From NCBI RefSeq assembly GCF_013184525.1, contig NZ_JAAOIZ010000002.1, positions 1 to 64,000 on the forward strand: a DNA stretch of 64,000 nt, read 5' to 3'. The DNA is from Chryseobacterium sp. LAM-KRS1. GTDB lineage: Bacteria; Bacteroidota; Bacteroidia; Flavobacteriales; Weeksellaceae. The notes under the pieces are model-generated. The model did not search any database and was not told the DNA's origin. It was given only the letters and a program-made list of their open reading frames with translations. Positions 35,951 to 44,243 of this stretch are shown here, piece by piece (within the stretch, counting starts at the first letter, position 1; every line of letters begins with the position of its first letter). The position numbers and the translations under genes were made by a program.

Positions 35951-36526
35951 ATGCAAAGACTACGCGACCATATTGAAGAGATAACGTCCCTTACTGATGA
36001 AGAATTCGAATATATCAAAACATTTTTTACACTCAGGAAAGTCCGTAAGAATCAATTTCTGCTTCACGAAAGTGATGAAGTAAAATTTGAATTCCTGGCT
36101 TTAGATGGAATTTATAAAGTTTTTTACATCGATGAAAATGGAAAAGAACATATTGTACAGTTTGCCAAAAAGAACTGGTGGATGACCGATTACATCGGTT
36201 TTTTTAAGCAAAACAATGCAACTATGTTTGTGGAATGCCTGAAAGAGGGTGAAGTGGTATGCCTGACCCTTGAAGGAAGAGAGAAACTGGCGGCTGAATT
36301 TCATAAAATGGAACATTTCTTCAGAGTAAAACTTACCAATGGATATATTGCTTTACAGCAAAGGATTACATTACTATTATCCAGTACACCTCAACAGCGA
36401 TATGAAGAATTCTCAAGATTATACCCAGATCTTATCCTCCAGATCCCGAAAAAATATGTTGCGGAATATCTGGGCGTAAGCAGAGAGACTCTAAGCAGAT
36501 TGTATACCAATGATAACAAGTACTGA
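35951..36526 (+). CDS. Crp/Fnr-family transcriptional regulator
   Basis: 191 residues: a cyclic-nucleotide-binding-type N-terminal domain (RKNQFLLHESDEVKFEFLALDGIYKVFYIDENGKEHIVQFAKKNWWMTD) and a C-terminal region ending in the helix-turn-helix KKYVAEYLGVSRETLSRLY. The nucleotide pocket lacks an obvious RxS motif, and there is no Fnr-type cysteine set, so the signal is unknown. The recognition helix SRETLSRL resembles that of CRP (SRETVGRI). Immediately after the stop comes a TGTGA-N6-TCACA dyad, and then a DJ-1/PfpI gene and an ABM gene on the same strand, which are likely targets. Confidence 0.9.
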   Translation: MQRLRDHIEEITSLTDEEFEYIKTFFTLRKVRKNQFLLHESDEVKFEFLALDGIYKVFYIDENGKEHIVQFAKKNWWMTDYIGFFKQNNATMFVECLKEGEVVCLTLEGREKLAAEFHKMEHFFRVKLTNGYIALQQRITLLLSSTPQQRYEEFSRLYPDLILQIPKKYVAEYLGVSRETLSRLYTNDNKY

Positions 36527-36551
36527 GTGTGATCGAAATCACACTTTTTTT
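36526..36551 (+). terminator. Terminator that also matches a CRP-type dyad
   Basis: Arms GTGTGAT (36527-36533) and ATCACAC (36538-36544) with loop CGAA, followed by seven T. This works as a terminator for the regulator gene. It is also an exact TGTGA-N6-TCACA palindrome, the classical CRP operator form. Confidence 0.75.
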
Positions 36552-36588
36552 GTGACTCCGATCCTTCTTTTAGCATGCCTTATCACCA

Positions 36589-36621
36589 TAAATTTGCTAT
36601 ATCAATCGGAAGAATTCCGAT
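36589..36621 (+). promoter_or_regulatory. Promoter -7 element and leader hairpin of the DJ-1/PfpI gene
   Basis: TAAATTTG (36589-36596) exactly matches the -7 consensus. Just downstream, ATCGGAA (36605-36611) and TTCCGAT (36615-36621) form a 7-bp dyad with a 3-base centre in the leader, a possible operator or mRNA hairpin. Confidence 0.6.
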
Positions 36622-36648
36622 GAAGCAAAATAATAAATAATTCAAGTC

Positions 36649-37323
36649 ATGAAACCAAAAGTATTAATCATTGTATCCAACGCCAGCTCAATCGGGCCGG
36701 AAAACAGAAGAACAGGAACTTTCCTTCCGGAAGTAGCACATCCGTATGCAGAATTTTTAAAAGCCGGTTATCAGATTGATTTTGCCAGTCTGACAGGAGA
36801 GACACCATTTCTAGATGCCTTAAATTTAGCTGATGATCCTGATAATTTAAAATTCCTTACAGGTACCGGATGGTCAGATATGCAAAAAGCAGCTTCGTTA
36901 TCCGGTTTTAATAGTAATGAATATGATGCTGTGTTCATACCCGGTGGTTTAGCACCAATGGTAGATATGCCGGGAGCACCTCTTCTCAAGAAATTTATAG
37001 CTGAGATATATGAAAAAAATGGTATTGTAGGAGCCGTATGTCATGGTCCTGTATCTCTTCTCAATGTACAATTAAGCGATGGAAGCTATTTGGTAGCCGG
37101 AAAAAATATTACATCTTTTACCACGGAAGAAGAAGACAACTATGCGAGAAAAGATGTTCCCTTTGACCTTCAATCTGCTTTAACGGAACAAGGCGCTATT
37201 TTCCACGCTGCACAACCATGGTCAGCGAACAGCATTGCTGATGGGAATCTGATTACAGGACAAAACCCCGCCTCCGCAAAAGGAGTGGGTGAAAAAATAG
37301 TTGCTGCCTTAGAAGCTAAATAA
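36649..37323 (+). CDS. DJ-1/PfpI-family protein (Hsp31/glyoxalase III-like)
   Basis: 224 residues. VLIIVSNASSIGPENRRTGTFLPEVAHPYAEF opens the class I glutamine-amidotransferase-like fold, FIPGGLAPM sits mid-chain, and the nucleophile elbow is VGAVCHGPVSLL (Cys at about residue 128, His next to it). NITSFTTEEEDNYARKDVPF and NLITGQNPASAKGVGEKIV match the Hsp31/HchA-like subgroup, which includes glyoxalase III and chaperone activities. The role is inferred as detoxification or stress protection. It lies between the Crp-type regulator and an ABM monooxygenase. Confidence 0.92.
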   Translation: MKPKVLIIVSNASSIGPENRRTGTFLPEVAHPYAEFLKAGYQIDFASLTGETPFLDALNLADDPDNLKFLTGTGWSDMQKAASLSGFNSNEYDAVFIPGGLAPMVDMPGAPLLKKFIAEIYEKNGIVGAVCHGPVSLLNVQLSDGSYLVAGKNITSFTTEEEDNYARKDVPFDLQSALTEQGAIFHAAQPWSANSIADGNLITGQNPASAKGVGEKIVAALEAK

Positions 37324-37342
37324 TCTAATTAAATCTAAAAAA

Positions 37343-37642
37343 ATGAGCCAGAAAGAAGTTTATGTATATGCGAGGTGGCAGGTAAAAGAGGGAGAATTAC
37401 CTACCGTATTGAATATGATGAAAGAAGTTGCTAAACAAAGCTCCCGGGAAGATGGAAATTTATTTTATAAACTCCATCAGAGTCAATCGGATAGGAATAC
37501 ATTGATTTTATTTGAAGGATACAAAAATTCAGAGGCTATAGAGATACATCGTAATTCTGAATATTTTAAGAAATTGGTGTTGGAACAAATTGTTCCTTTA
37601 CTCGAAAGCAGAGAAGTGATCCTTATGGATAAAATTGTATGA
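37343..37642 (+). CDS. ABM-domain protein (putative quinol monooxygenase type)
   Basis: 99 residues in the antibiotic-biosynthesis-monooxygenase ferredoxin-like fold: VYVYARWQVKEGELPTVLNMMKEVAKQSSREDGNLFYKLHQS, LILFEGYKNSEAIEIHRNSEYFKKLV. The YgiN-like members act on quinols; others are dimeric binding proteins. It starts 20 bp after the DJ-1/PfpI gene, so the two form one transcript. Confidence 0.9.
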   Translation: MSQKEVYVYARWQVKEGELPTVLNMMKEVAKQSSREDGNLFYKLHQSQSDRNTLILFEGYKNSEAIEIHRNSEYFKKLVLEQIVPLLESREVILMDKIV

Positions 37643-37657
37643 TGCCTTTATAAAATT

Positions 37658-37692
37658 AAAATTCCGGAAATTATGTTTTTCCGGAATTTTTT
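37658..37692. terminator. Bidirectional terminator
   Basis: Arms AAATTCCGGAAA (37658-37669 region) and TTTCCGGAATTT (37678-37689) form a long stem between the convergent ABM and TssF genes, with A and T tracts on both sides. Confidence 0.8.
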
Positions 37693-37695
37693 ATT

Positions 37696-39579
37696 TTAGT
37701 TTTCAAAAAAGTCAACATCTTCGTTACTGATACTGACAATATATTCTATACCATCTATTGCTTTAGAAATGATCTGGTTCCGAAGCATGTTGGACATATT
37801 CTCCCAATACGCTCTTCCGTAAAAAGAATAATTCTGAGGGATAATTTCAATCTCTACTGTTCGTACAAAACCTTCCTTAGGCTTATTGCTGATCATAGTT
37901 CCCCTTCTCACCCTTACCTCTTTCAGTTCATCTTTAAGAACCATTCTGCAATAATTTTTCACATCTTCCAATGAGATTATCTTATCACGGGTTGTAAGTG
38001 CATATTTATAGGCCTGAATGCTGTCTGTTCCTTTTTGTTCTTCAGCTCCTCCGATTGTTTCTGTAAGAAGCACTAAAGACTGCGATTTCAGCTGATTGGA
38101 TAATTCGGTTCCCGGACGCATATGATTGGCCAGAGTACAATGAGTAATCCAAAAGGATGCATATGTATGATCAGTCTTTTCAACAGGTTCCATAATAACG
38201 TAATTCAGTTCCTGCTTGATACTTCTTTTAGCATTATTAACCTTTTGTACCATTGATTTCATTTTATCAGACATCTCGCTCAACATTCCTTTTACATTAT
38301 CCCGGTTTAAAAGTGAAAATGCTGCAATCTCGTCTCTTGTGAGTTCCAGAACATTGGCAATCATATCGACTGCATTTCTGTTGGTAAAGCGTTCCATTCC
38401 TCCTTTTCTTACCGTATAAAGTCCTTTTTTAAGGTCATCGGTCGGAGTAAAAGGAATTTCCGTATATCTCCTTCCCTCTCCATCCTGTACCTCATCAACA
38501 TATAAGAAATGTTCTCCTTCATCTGTTACCAAAGGAATGTTATTTCCCATGATATCAAGGCTGTATTCTGTTTTTTTCCATCCTCTGTTATAAATAGGAA
38601 AAGCATTGAAAACAAATGAGAAATTATCCAGAATTTCTGAAGAAAACTGTGGCGGAAATTCAAAAGTCAGCCATAGATATTGTTTTCCATCAATATATTT
38701 TTCTATTTCTTCTCTTCCTTCAAGAAAATTCAGATTCTGTGGGAGTTTACCGGCTTCCGAAAACAAGCTGTTTGATAATCCTGTTATTTCAATGAATTTG
38801 TGATGGTAGATGCTTTTAATATCTTCAATTGTTTTTGTCCTGATCGATTGTTCACGGAACATTTGTTCATATCCTTCTGCCTGAGCATTTTTAAGATATG
38901 ATAAGCCTTCCCTCACAAATAATGGATTGCCATCGCTTGTAACCGTAAGATAAGGCAATAGCTTATAAACAAAATCCAGATGTTCAAAGGCAGGATTGGA
39001 GCAAAATATACTTAAATATTTAGGAAAATTCTCACTTACGTACTTAGAGACATCCACTCCAATGGTTACCTTACGGTAATCTTCCGGTTTTCCCTGAAAT
39101 CTTGAAATAGGTATTTTATTCAGTCGGTCATCGATACTATAGCATGTATTCCCTACAAACATAATAGAAGTTTGAATTCTATTGATTCTTACATTACCGA
39201 TTGGCGTAAAAGGAATGTTAACCTGTTTATCCGATTCTGATTTAACCGTAGAGGTCATCTGCTTTCTAAAGAAAAACTCCGTATGCTCAAGCAATACTTC
39301 TGAAGATTCTGAAGGTTGAGTAAAGGCAATAGCATGCGACGGAATTGGATGTGTATAAATAGAAGGAGTCAGTAATTTTGCCAGTTTCTCTAAAATACGG
39401 GCATTTACCGTCTGTATTTCATTATTTGCTTTAAAAATTTCAGTACTGAAGGCATCTATCAGTAATTTCACAAACGGGTCCAAAGATTGCGGACTTTTTA
39501 ATCCCCATACTTTCGTTGCGTTTTGAAGCATTCTTGCCTTTACAGATTCTTTGGAATATATATTTTGATCTAGATTCAT
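37696..39579 (-). CDS. tssF: Type VI secretion baseplate subunit TssF (Bacteroidota T6SS-iii type)
   Basis: 627 residues from the ATG at 39577-39579; the TTG 9 bp upstream is a weaker option. The N-terminal region PFVKLLIDAFSTEIFKANNEIQTVNARILEKLAKLLTPSIYTHPIPSHAIAFTQPSESSE matches the TssF/VasA opening in which the LxxxLxxxYP-like segment precedes P-S-A. FEFPPQF, VTSDGNPLFVREGLSYL and WKKTEYSLDIMGNNIPLV follow as in the Bacteroidota versions. TssF builds the T6SS wedge with TssE, TssG and TssK. Here it follows tssE by 21 bp, but no tssG, sheath or tube genes are present. A contractile-injection-system homologue is the alternative. Confidence 0.82.
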   Translation of the reverse strand: MNLDQNIYSKESVKARMLQNATKVWGLKSPQSLDPFVKLLIDAFSTEIFKANNEIQTVNARILEKLAKLLTPSIYTHPIPSHAIAFTQPSESSEVLLEHTEFFFRKQMTSTVKSESDKQVNIPFTPIGNVRINRIQTSIMFVGNTCYSIDDRLNKIPISRFQGKPEDYRKVTIGVDVSKYVSENFPKYLSIFCSNPAFEHLDFVYKLLPYLTVTSDGNPLFVREGLSYLKNAQAEGYEQMFREQSIRTKTIEDIKSIYHHKFIEITGLSNSLFSEAGKLPQNLNFLEGREEIEKYIDGKQYLWLTFEFPPQFSSEILDNFSFVFNAFPIYNRGWKKTEYSLDIMGNNIPLVTDEGEHFLYVDEVQDGEGRRYTEIPFTPTDDLKKGLYTVRKGGMERFTNRNAVDMIANVLELTRDEIAAFSLLNRDNVKGMLSEMSDKMKSMVQKVNNAKRSIKQELNYVIMEPVEKTDHTYASFWITHCTLANHMRPGTELSNQLKSQSLVLLTETIGGAEEQKGTDSIQAYKYALTTRDKIISLEDVKNYCRMVLKDELKEVRVRRGTMISNKPKEGFVRTVEIEIIPQNYSFYGRAYWENMSNMLRNQIISKAIDGIEYIVSISNEDVDFFEN

Positions 39580-39600
39580 AAATTTCAATTACAATAAGCA

Positions 39601-40041
39601 TTAATCAATAGACATAGGGCTCAGGAAAAGCTCTGTAGAAAAGCTAAAACGCTCACCGGTTGCCTCCATTTTGGCATTAATGGCAATCTTTACTTTTTTC
39701 TTTATTTCCGTATGCTCTTTGGTATCGTAGCTATGTTCTACAATTTGTATGTGGGCGTCAATCTGTGGCTGAACAATTCTTGGTTCATATTCCTGTATCT
39801 GTCTTTTTAGACTTTTAATGAATATATTCTCCCAAACAGCGCTTGTAACTCCATTATCGAATTCAAGGTTCCAAACATCATTTCCGTAATTTTCATCATA
39901 TCTGTTTTCTCCTTTTTTAGTGGTTATCAGCAACATAATGTTATGGGCTATACTCTCTCCCATGTCGCAGGTATCAATACTTCCTCCTTCGGACATTAGT
40001 GTTGACGGAACAAAAGGCATTCTGTAATTTGGTGTGTCCAT
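39601..40041 (-). CDS. tssE: Type VI secretion baseplate subunit TssE (gp25-like)
   Basis: 146 residues of the GPW/gp25 fold: CDMGESIAHNIMLLITTKKGENRYDENYGNDVWNLEFDNG, then WENIFIKSLKRQIQEYEPRIVQP and beta strands IDAHIQIVEHSYDTK and KVKIAINAKM. Gp25 initiates sheath assembly on the baseplate. It is first in a two-gene leftward pair with tssF. Distinction from an extracellular contractile system protein cannot be made from this gene alone, but the TssF partner favours T6SS. Confidence 0.85.
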   Translation of the reverse strand: MDTPNYRMPFVPSTLMSEGGSIDTCDMGESIAHNIMLLITTKKGENRYDENYGNDVWNLEFDNGVTSAVWENIFIKSLKRQIQEYEPRIVQPQIDAHIQIVEHSYDTKEHTEIKKKVKIAINAKMEATGERFSFSTELFLSPMSID

Positions 40042-40140
40042 ATATCAACTTTTTTGTTTTGACAGTATTATTTCATTCGCATAAAACAAAATACCAATTT
40101 AAACATTTTCAGGAAATAATAAGAAATAAAAATATCATTT

Positions 40141-40178
40141 AAAAATTACGGCTTTCAAAGTATCTTGAAAGCCGTAAA
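40141..40178 (-). terminator. Terminator of the amino acid permease gene
   Basis: A 13-bp perfect stem: TTACGGCTTTCAA (40146-40158) and TTGAAAGCCGTAA (40165-40177), loop of 6. The A run at 40141-40145 is the U tract for the leftward transcript. Confidence 0.8.
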
Positions 40179-40230
40179 CTATTTTTTACCTCCGTTGCCA
40201 GGATGTTTTTTATTTAGCAAATAGATCGTA

Positions 40231-41646
40231 CTACTGATCTGTTTTTTTGTTCCTGTTGATAAAATAATAGACAGGAAGCCCTAATATCACCATTATAAAC
40301 CCCGGCCAGGTATATTGTTGCTTATAGATCAATAGTAAAATACAAAATCCGGTTCCTATTAATAAATAAATAAGAGGAGTAACAGGATATAACCATGTCT
40401 TATAAGGTCTCTCAAGATTAGGCTGTTTAAATCTTAAATAGATTACACCAAAAACAGTAATCATATAGAATAAAACAATCACAAAAGAAATCATATCCAG
40501 TAAATTTCCATACTGCCCGCTCAGGCATAATAAAGAAGCCCAGATTCCCTGCATCCAAAGTGCATTTCCGGGAACTGCATTTTTATTGTTTTTTTCTGCC
40601 GACTGGAAAAACATACCATCTTTCGCCATTGTCTGGAAAACTCTGGCTCCTGCGAGGATCAGTCCGTTATTACACCCAAAAGTAGAAATCATGACCAGTA
40701 AAGCAATAATAATTGTTCCGGCACTTCCAAATATATGATGCGAAGCAGCTACCGCTACTCTGTCATTAGCCGCGAAAGCAATGGAATCCCGGTCCAAAGC
40801 ATTCAGGTATACATAATTTACTGCTATATACAGAAGCATTACGGCAGAAGTACCATAGATCATTGCCTTAACCACATTTTTTTTAGGATTATCAATTTCG
40901 CCGGATACAAAAGTAACACTCTCCCAGGCTACAGAACTGAAAACGGAACCTACCATAGCTGCGGCAATACCTCCAAGTAAGGTCATTCCTCCAATAGGTT
41001 CCCATCCATGTTTGAGAAAATTTCCGCTAATATCTTTTTTCAGATTGTTAAATGAGTCATAACCAAATCCAAAATTTTCAGAAAGATGGGAAACATCAAC
41101 TAAAATAAATCCGGCTGCAATAAGACCTATTAATGCTATAATTTTAGAGCCTGTAAAGATATTCTGTAAAATCTTCCCGCTTTCTACTCCTCTTGTGTTG
41201 ATGTATGTAAGAAGAAGAATAACGGCAATTGCTAATATCTGGATCCATGTTATCTTAAACTCACCACTCTGAAAAATTGCTTCAGCATCATTAAGTGCTG
41301 GAATCAGGTAAGCAGTAAATTTACCAAAAGCCATTGCAACGGCAGCAATAGTACCCGTCTGAATAACCGTAAAAAGCCCCCAGCCATATAGAAACCCCAT
41401 CCTTTTACCGAAAATCTCCTTAAGGTAAGTATATTGTCCTCCTGCTTTAGGAAACAATGCAGACAGTTCCCCATAGCTTATTGCTGCTGCCACTGTCATT
41501 ATTCCTGTAATAACCCATACTACGATCAACCAGTATCCGGATCCCAGATTCCGCATCATATCAGCACTTACAATAAAGATTCCACTCCCAATCATAGAAC
41601 CCATTACCAACATAATGGCATCCCAAAGTTTTAATTTTTTCTGCAT
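40231..41646 (-). CDS. APC-superfamily amino acid permease
   Basis: 471 residues with about 12 membrane helices. The first helix motif MVMGSMIGSGIFIVSADMM contains the unwound GSGIF substrate-binding segment; YGELSALFPKAGGQYTYLKEIFG and the FSSVAWESVTFVSGEIDNPKKNV block are typical of LAT-like APC transporters. The substrate is an amino acid or related compound, not further resolved. It shares a 144-bp divergent promoter region with the DUF4920 gene. Confidence 0.93.
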   Translation of the reverse strand: MQKKLKLWDAIMLVMGSMIGSGIFIVSADMMRNLGSGYWLIVVWVITGIMTVAAAISYGELSALFPKAGGQYTYLKEIFGKRMGFLYGWGLFTVIQTGTIAAVAMAFGKFTAYLIPALNDAEAIFQSGEFKITWIQILAIAVILLLTYINTRGVESGKILQNIFTGSKIIALIGLIAAGFILVDVSHLSENFGFGYDSFNNLKKDISGNFLKHGWEPIGGMTLLGGIAAAMVGSVFSSVAWESVTFVSGEIDNPKKNVVKAMIYGTSAVMLLYIAVNYVYLNALDRDSIAFAANDRVAVAASHHIFGSAGTIIIALLVMISTFGCNNGLILAGARVFQTMAKDGMFFQSAEKNNKNAVPGNALWMQGIWASLLCLSGQYGNLLDMISFVIVLFYMITVFGVIYLRFKQPNLERPYKTWLYPVTPLIYLLIGTGFCILLLIYKQQYTWPGFIMVILGLPVYYFINRNKKTDQ

Positions 41647-41663
41647 AGATTATTTAGAATTTC

Positions 41664-41671
41664 CAAATATA
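41664..41671 (-). promoter_or_regulatory. -7 promoter element (TATATTTG) for the permease gene
   Basis: The complement of CAAATATA, an exact match, lies 18 bp upstream of the permease ATG. Confidence 0.55.
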
Positions 41672-41767
41672 AACAAATAAGTTTCTGATTTTGAATTTTA
41701 TGCAAAAATTACAAATACACCTATTTTTTATCAAGTATATCTAACTTATTAATTCAATTTTTATTGT

Positions 41768-41775
41768 TATTTTTG
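41768..41775 (+). promoter_or_regulatory. -7 promoter element (TATTTTTG) for the DUF4920 gene
   Basis: An exact match 15 bp before the ATG at 41791. It excludes the earlier TTG at 41764, which would lie upstream of the promoter element. Confidence 0.6.
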
Positions 41776-41790
41776 AAAAAAATATTAAAA

Positions 41791-42306
41791 ATGAAATTCA
41801 AATCCATATTACTTGCGGTTGCAATCAGTACTTCTACTGTAGCATTCGCTCAGGAGACATCACAGAAAAAGTTCGCTCCGCCGGCAGGAAATGCTATCGT
41901 GGGAGATACTTATGGTGCAGGTGTTGACTCATCAGTAGAATCTAAGGCGATTACGGTTGAAAAACTTGGTAAAAAACTGAAAAAAGAAAATAAAAAACTT
42001 GAGAATGTAGCCATCAAAGGAAAAGTAACCGATGTATGTGAGAAAAAAGGATGCTGGCTAACTATTCAGACTGAAGATAATTCTCAGTTCTTTGTAAAAA
42101 TGAAAGATTATGCATTCTTCGTTCCTACTGCTCTGAAGGGGAAAAACGTTGTTTTGGAAGGAAATGCCGAAAGAAAAGTAATCTCTGTAGATGAACAAAA
42201 GCATTATGCTGAAGATGCTAAAAAACCACAATCAGAGATTGACGCTATCACAAAACCAAAAGAGGAAGTGAGATTTGTAGCTAATGGAATCAAAGTTGTT
42301 AATTAA
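41791..42306 (+). CDS. DUF4920 exported protein
   Basis: 171 residues from the ATG at 41791, fixed by the -7 box. MKFKSILLAVAISTSTVAFAQ is a signal peptide. The mature chain has KFAPPAGNAIVGDTYGAGVD, then an OB-like domain NVAIKGKVTDVCEKKGCWLTIQTEDNSQFFVKMKDYAFFVPTALKGKNVVLEGNAE, as in DUF4920. Two conserved cysteines sit in DVCEKKGCW. It is probably periplasmic, and its role is unknown. Confidence 0.9.
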   Translation: MKFKSILLAVAISTSTVAFAQETSQKKFAPPAGNAIVGDTYGAGVDSSVESKAITVEKLGKKLKKENKKLENVAIKGKVTDVCEKKGCWLTIQTEDNSQFFVKMKDYAFFVPTALKGKNVVLEGNAERKVISVDEQKHYAEDAKKPQSEIDAITKPKEEVRFVANGIKVVN

Positions 42307-42331
42307 TCCTGCAGACCTCATCTAATAAAAC

Positions 42332-42358
42332 AAAAGCGGAACAAATGTTCTGCTTTTT
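42332..42358. terminator. Bidirectional terminator
   Basis: Arms AAAAGCGGAACA and TGTTCTGCTTTT (one G-U pair) between the convergent DUF4920 and M14 peptidase genes. Confidence 0.75.
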
Positions 42359-42370
42359 ATTTTTCATTTT

Positions 42371-43480
42371 TTAATCTTCAATACTAAAATCTACTTTTTC
42401 ATCCAGCTTAGGGTATTTGGTAGCGCACACGAATTTCTTTCCCGTACAATCTATTTCAAGCCAACCCTTTCTTTTCTTTACATCTCCTACCTCCATAACA
42501 AATGGAATAAAAGACAAATCATCTTTTCCTTCTTCTTTAATTTCTCTGTACTGAACAGCGATATCTAAAATACAATGATGATCTGTATTCAGTTTTACAT
42601 TTCTGTAGATAATATCGTAATGGCTTTCTTTATTCTCCGGAATATCGAGGTAAGATTCCCAGCCTGTAATATCAGAATTAAGTTCACTGATTGCTTTTAA
42701 AGCATAGAATAATGCTATAGTATAATATTTTCTTGTTCCTGTCCTTGTATAATCATCTACAAAGTGTCCTCCCTCAAATAGAATCGTAGGCATTCCGGCT
42801 TTAATAAAATTATCACCGGTTGATGTTGGATAAAACTCATCAGAATATCTTCCAATCTGATTAGGAATTAAATCTTTTAAATGATTGTATATACTCCCAA
42901 TCACTGCCATACATTTTTTTCTGTTGTCCGTAACGGTGCGCTCTTCATTTTCAGAGGGAGCCAAAAACGAAAGTGTGGCTGGATGGATTCCATCTGTTGT
43001 AAAAATAGTCCTTTGCTCATGTAAATTCAGAGCATAATCATATTGGTTTGCAGATACTATATTCTTAAGGAACTTAATCTCTTTACTGGCCTCATTATGA
43101 AAATCCCTGTTAAGGTCTATATCCGTTGCATTTAGCCTTGTCCATCTTTCAGAGCCATCAGGATTTAGCATAAAGATAAAGTCAAGTTTGATCTTGCTGA
43201 ATAAATCTTCCTTCATTTCAGGATATTTATCAAGACTTACCAGCAAATCAAGCATAGCATGGGTAGCGTTTGATTCATTTCCATGCATTTGCGACCATGC
43301 CAGTATTTTAATAGGTCCACTGCCAATACTTAATTTATAAATGGGCTTCTCCAAATACGATCTTCCGATCTCTGTAATATATTCGCTGAGATTCGTCTGT
43401 AGGTAAAAAAATAATTTTTCAGGGGAAATATAGCGATTAGGAAAATTTGGATTTTGAAGATAGATCTGTTCAAAGTTCAT
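42371..43480 (-). CDS. M14-family zinc carboxypeptidase
   Basis: 369 residues from the ATG at 43478-43480 (MNFEQIYLQNPNFPNRYIS). The longer frame to 43504 is rejected because the -7 box spans 43502-43509. Zinc motif parts are SQMHGNESNATHAML (HxxE) and ALNLHEQRTIF (third ligand His), with LNPDGSERWTRLNATDIDLNRDF (Arg and Asn substrate contacts) and TILFEGGHF (Glu). No signal peptide is seen, so it is cytoplasmic. The substrate is a peptide or peptidoglycan-like amide; unresolved. Confidence 0.92.
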   Translation of the reverse strand: MNFEQIYLQNPNFPNRYISPEKLFFYLQTNLSEYITEIGRSYLEKPIYKLSIGSGPIKILAWSQMHGNESNATHAMLDLLVSLDKYPEMKEDLFSKIKLDFIFMLNPDGSERWTRLNATDIDLNRDFHNEASKEIKFLKNIVSANQYDYALNLHEQRTIFTTDGIHPATLSFLAPSENEERTVTDNRKKCMAVIGSIYNHLKDLIPNQIGRYSDEFYPTSTGDNFIKAGMPTILFEGGHFVDDYTRTGTRKYYTIALFYALKAISELNSDITGWESYLDIPENKESHYDIIYRNVKLNTDHHCILDIAVQYREIKEEGKDDLSFIPFVMEVGDVKKRKGWLEIDCTGKKFVCATKYPKLDEKVDFSIED

Positions 43481-43501
43481 TTCATAATAATTTACATGAG
43501 T

Positions 43502-43509
43502 CAAAATTA
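43502..43509 (-). promoter_or_regulatory. -7 promoter element (TAATTTTG) for the M14 peptidase gene
   Basis: The complement of CAAAATTA, an exact match, lies 22 bp upstream of the ATG at 43480. Confidence 0.6.
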
Positions 43510-43701
43510 GCCATTTTTAAAGAGAAAATAAAATTAACATTTGTAACTTTATTAAACAATGTAAATTGCCATAATGTCTGTGGATAAAATTGTGGATTGC
43601 TAATAATTTAATATAATATTATTAAGTAATTTAAAATCAAATATTTACTACGATTATCTAAATGCTTATTTTAAATTTACTTGAAGTGATCAATTCCCTA
43701 T

Positions 43702-43721
43702 TTACCCTCAATTGAGGGTAA
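43702..43721. promoter_or_regulatory. Perfect 20-bp palindrome (TTACCCTC-AATT-GAGGGTAA)
   Basis: The two 8-bp arms are exact complements around AATT. No T run follows on either strand, so it is a better candidate for a dimer-binding operator than for a terminator. Confidence 0.6.
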
Positions 43722-44243
43722 TGTGATTAAACACAGTAAGATGTGGAAAACATAAATTTCCTGCCTTGTATACAAATGTAAATTGTGGATTATTTTCTTA
43801 TTTTTTTTGATTTCCGTCATTAAATAGGACAGATAAAAAGTCATTTTATCATATAGTAATGCATTGAGGAATTTTCAGATTAATCTTAATCAGTTTCTCA
43901 TAAGAAATAGCCATTAATAGACACTTAGCGTTTAAATTTGAGTATAACTTCATATTATATATGGTTGAAATCAGGCATTTATCATTGGTCCTACTCCAGC
44001 GTCATTCAAAAAGACAATAAATAGTGATGAATAGAGCCTTATCAGAAGATTAATACTAATTTTTGAACAGCATCCTATTAACAGGAAATTTATTCACTTC
44101 TTATTTTAAGTATATATCACTAAAATCAGATATGAGGATAAATTGTTGAATAAAAATTACAGTAGAATTTTATGAGTAATATAATATGTTGTTTATCAAC
44201 AATATACCTATTTACTTTTGTATATTATGAATGTGAATAATTA

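Noticed and set aside
37696-40041. Prophage tail or phage remnant
   Set aside because: Only gp25-like and TssF-like genes are present, with no capsid, integrase or lysis genes. TssF is specific to T6SS-type baseplates.
43579-44240. Chromosomal replication origin as a firm call
   Set aside because: DnaA-like words are present, but gene orientation does not switch here and dnaA or other origin-linked genes are not adjacent. Kept only as a finding to test.
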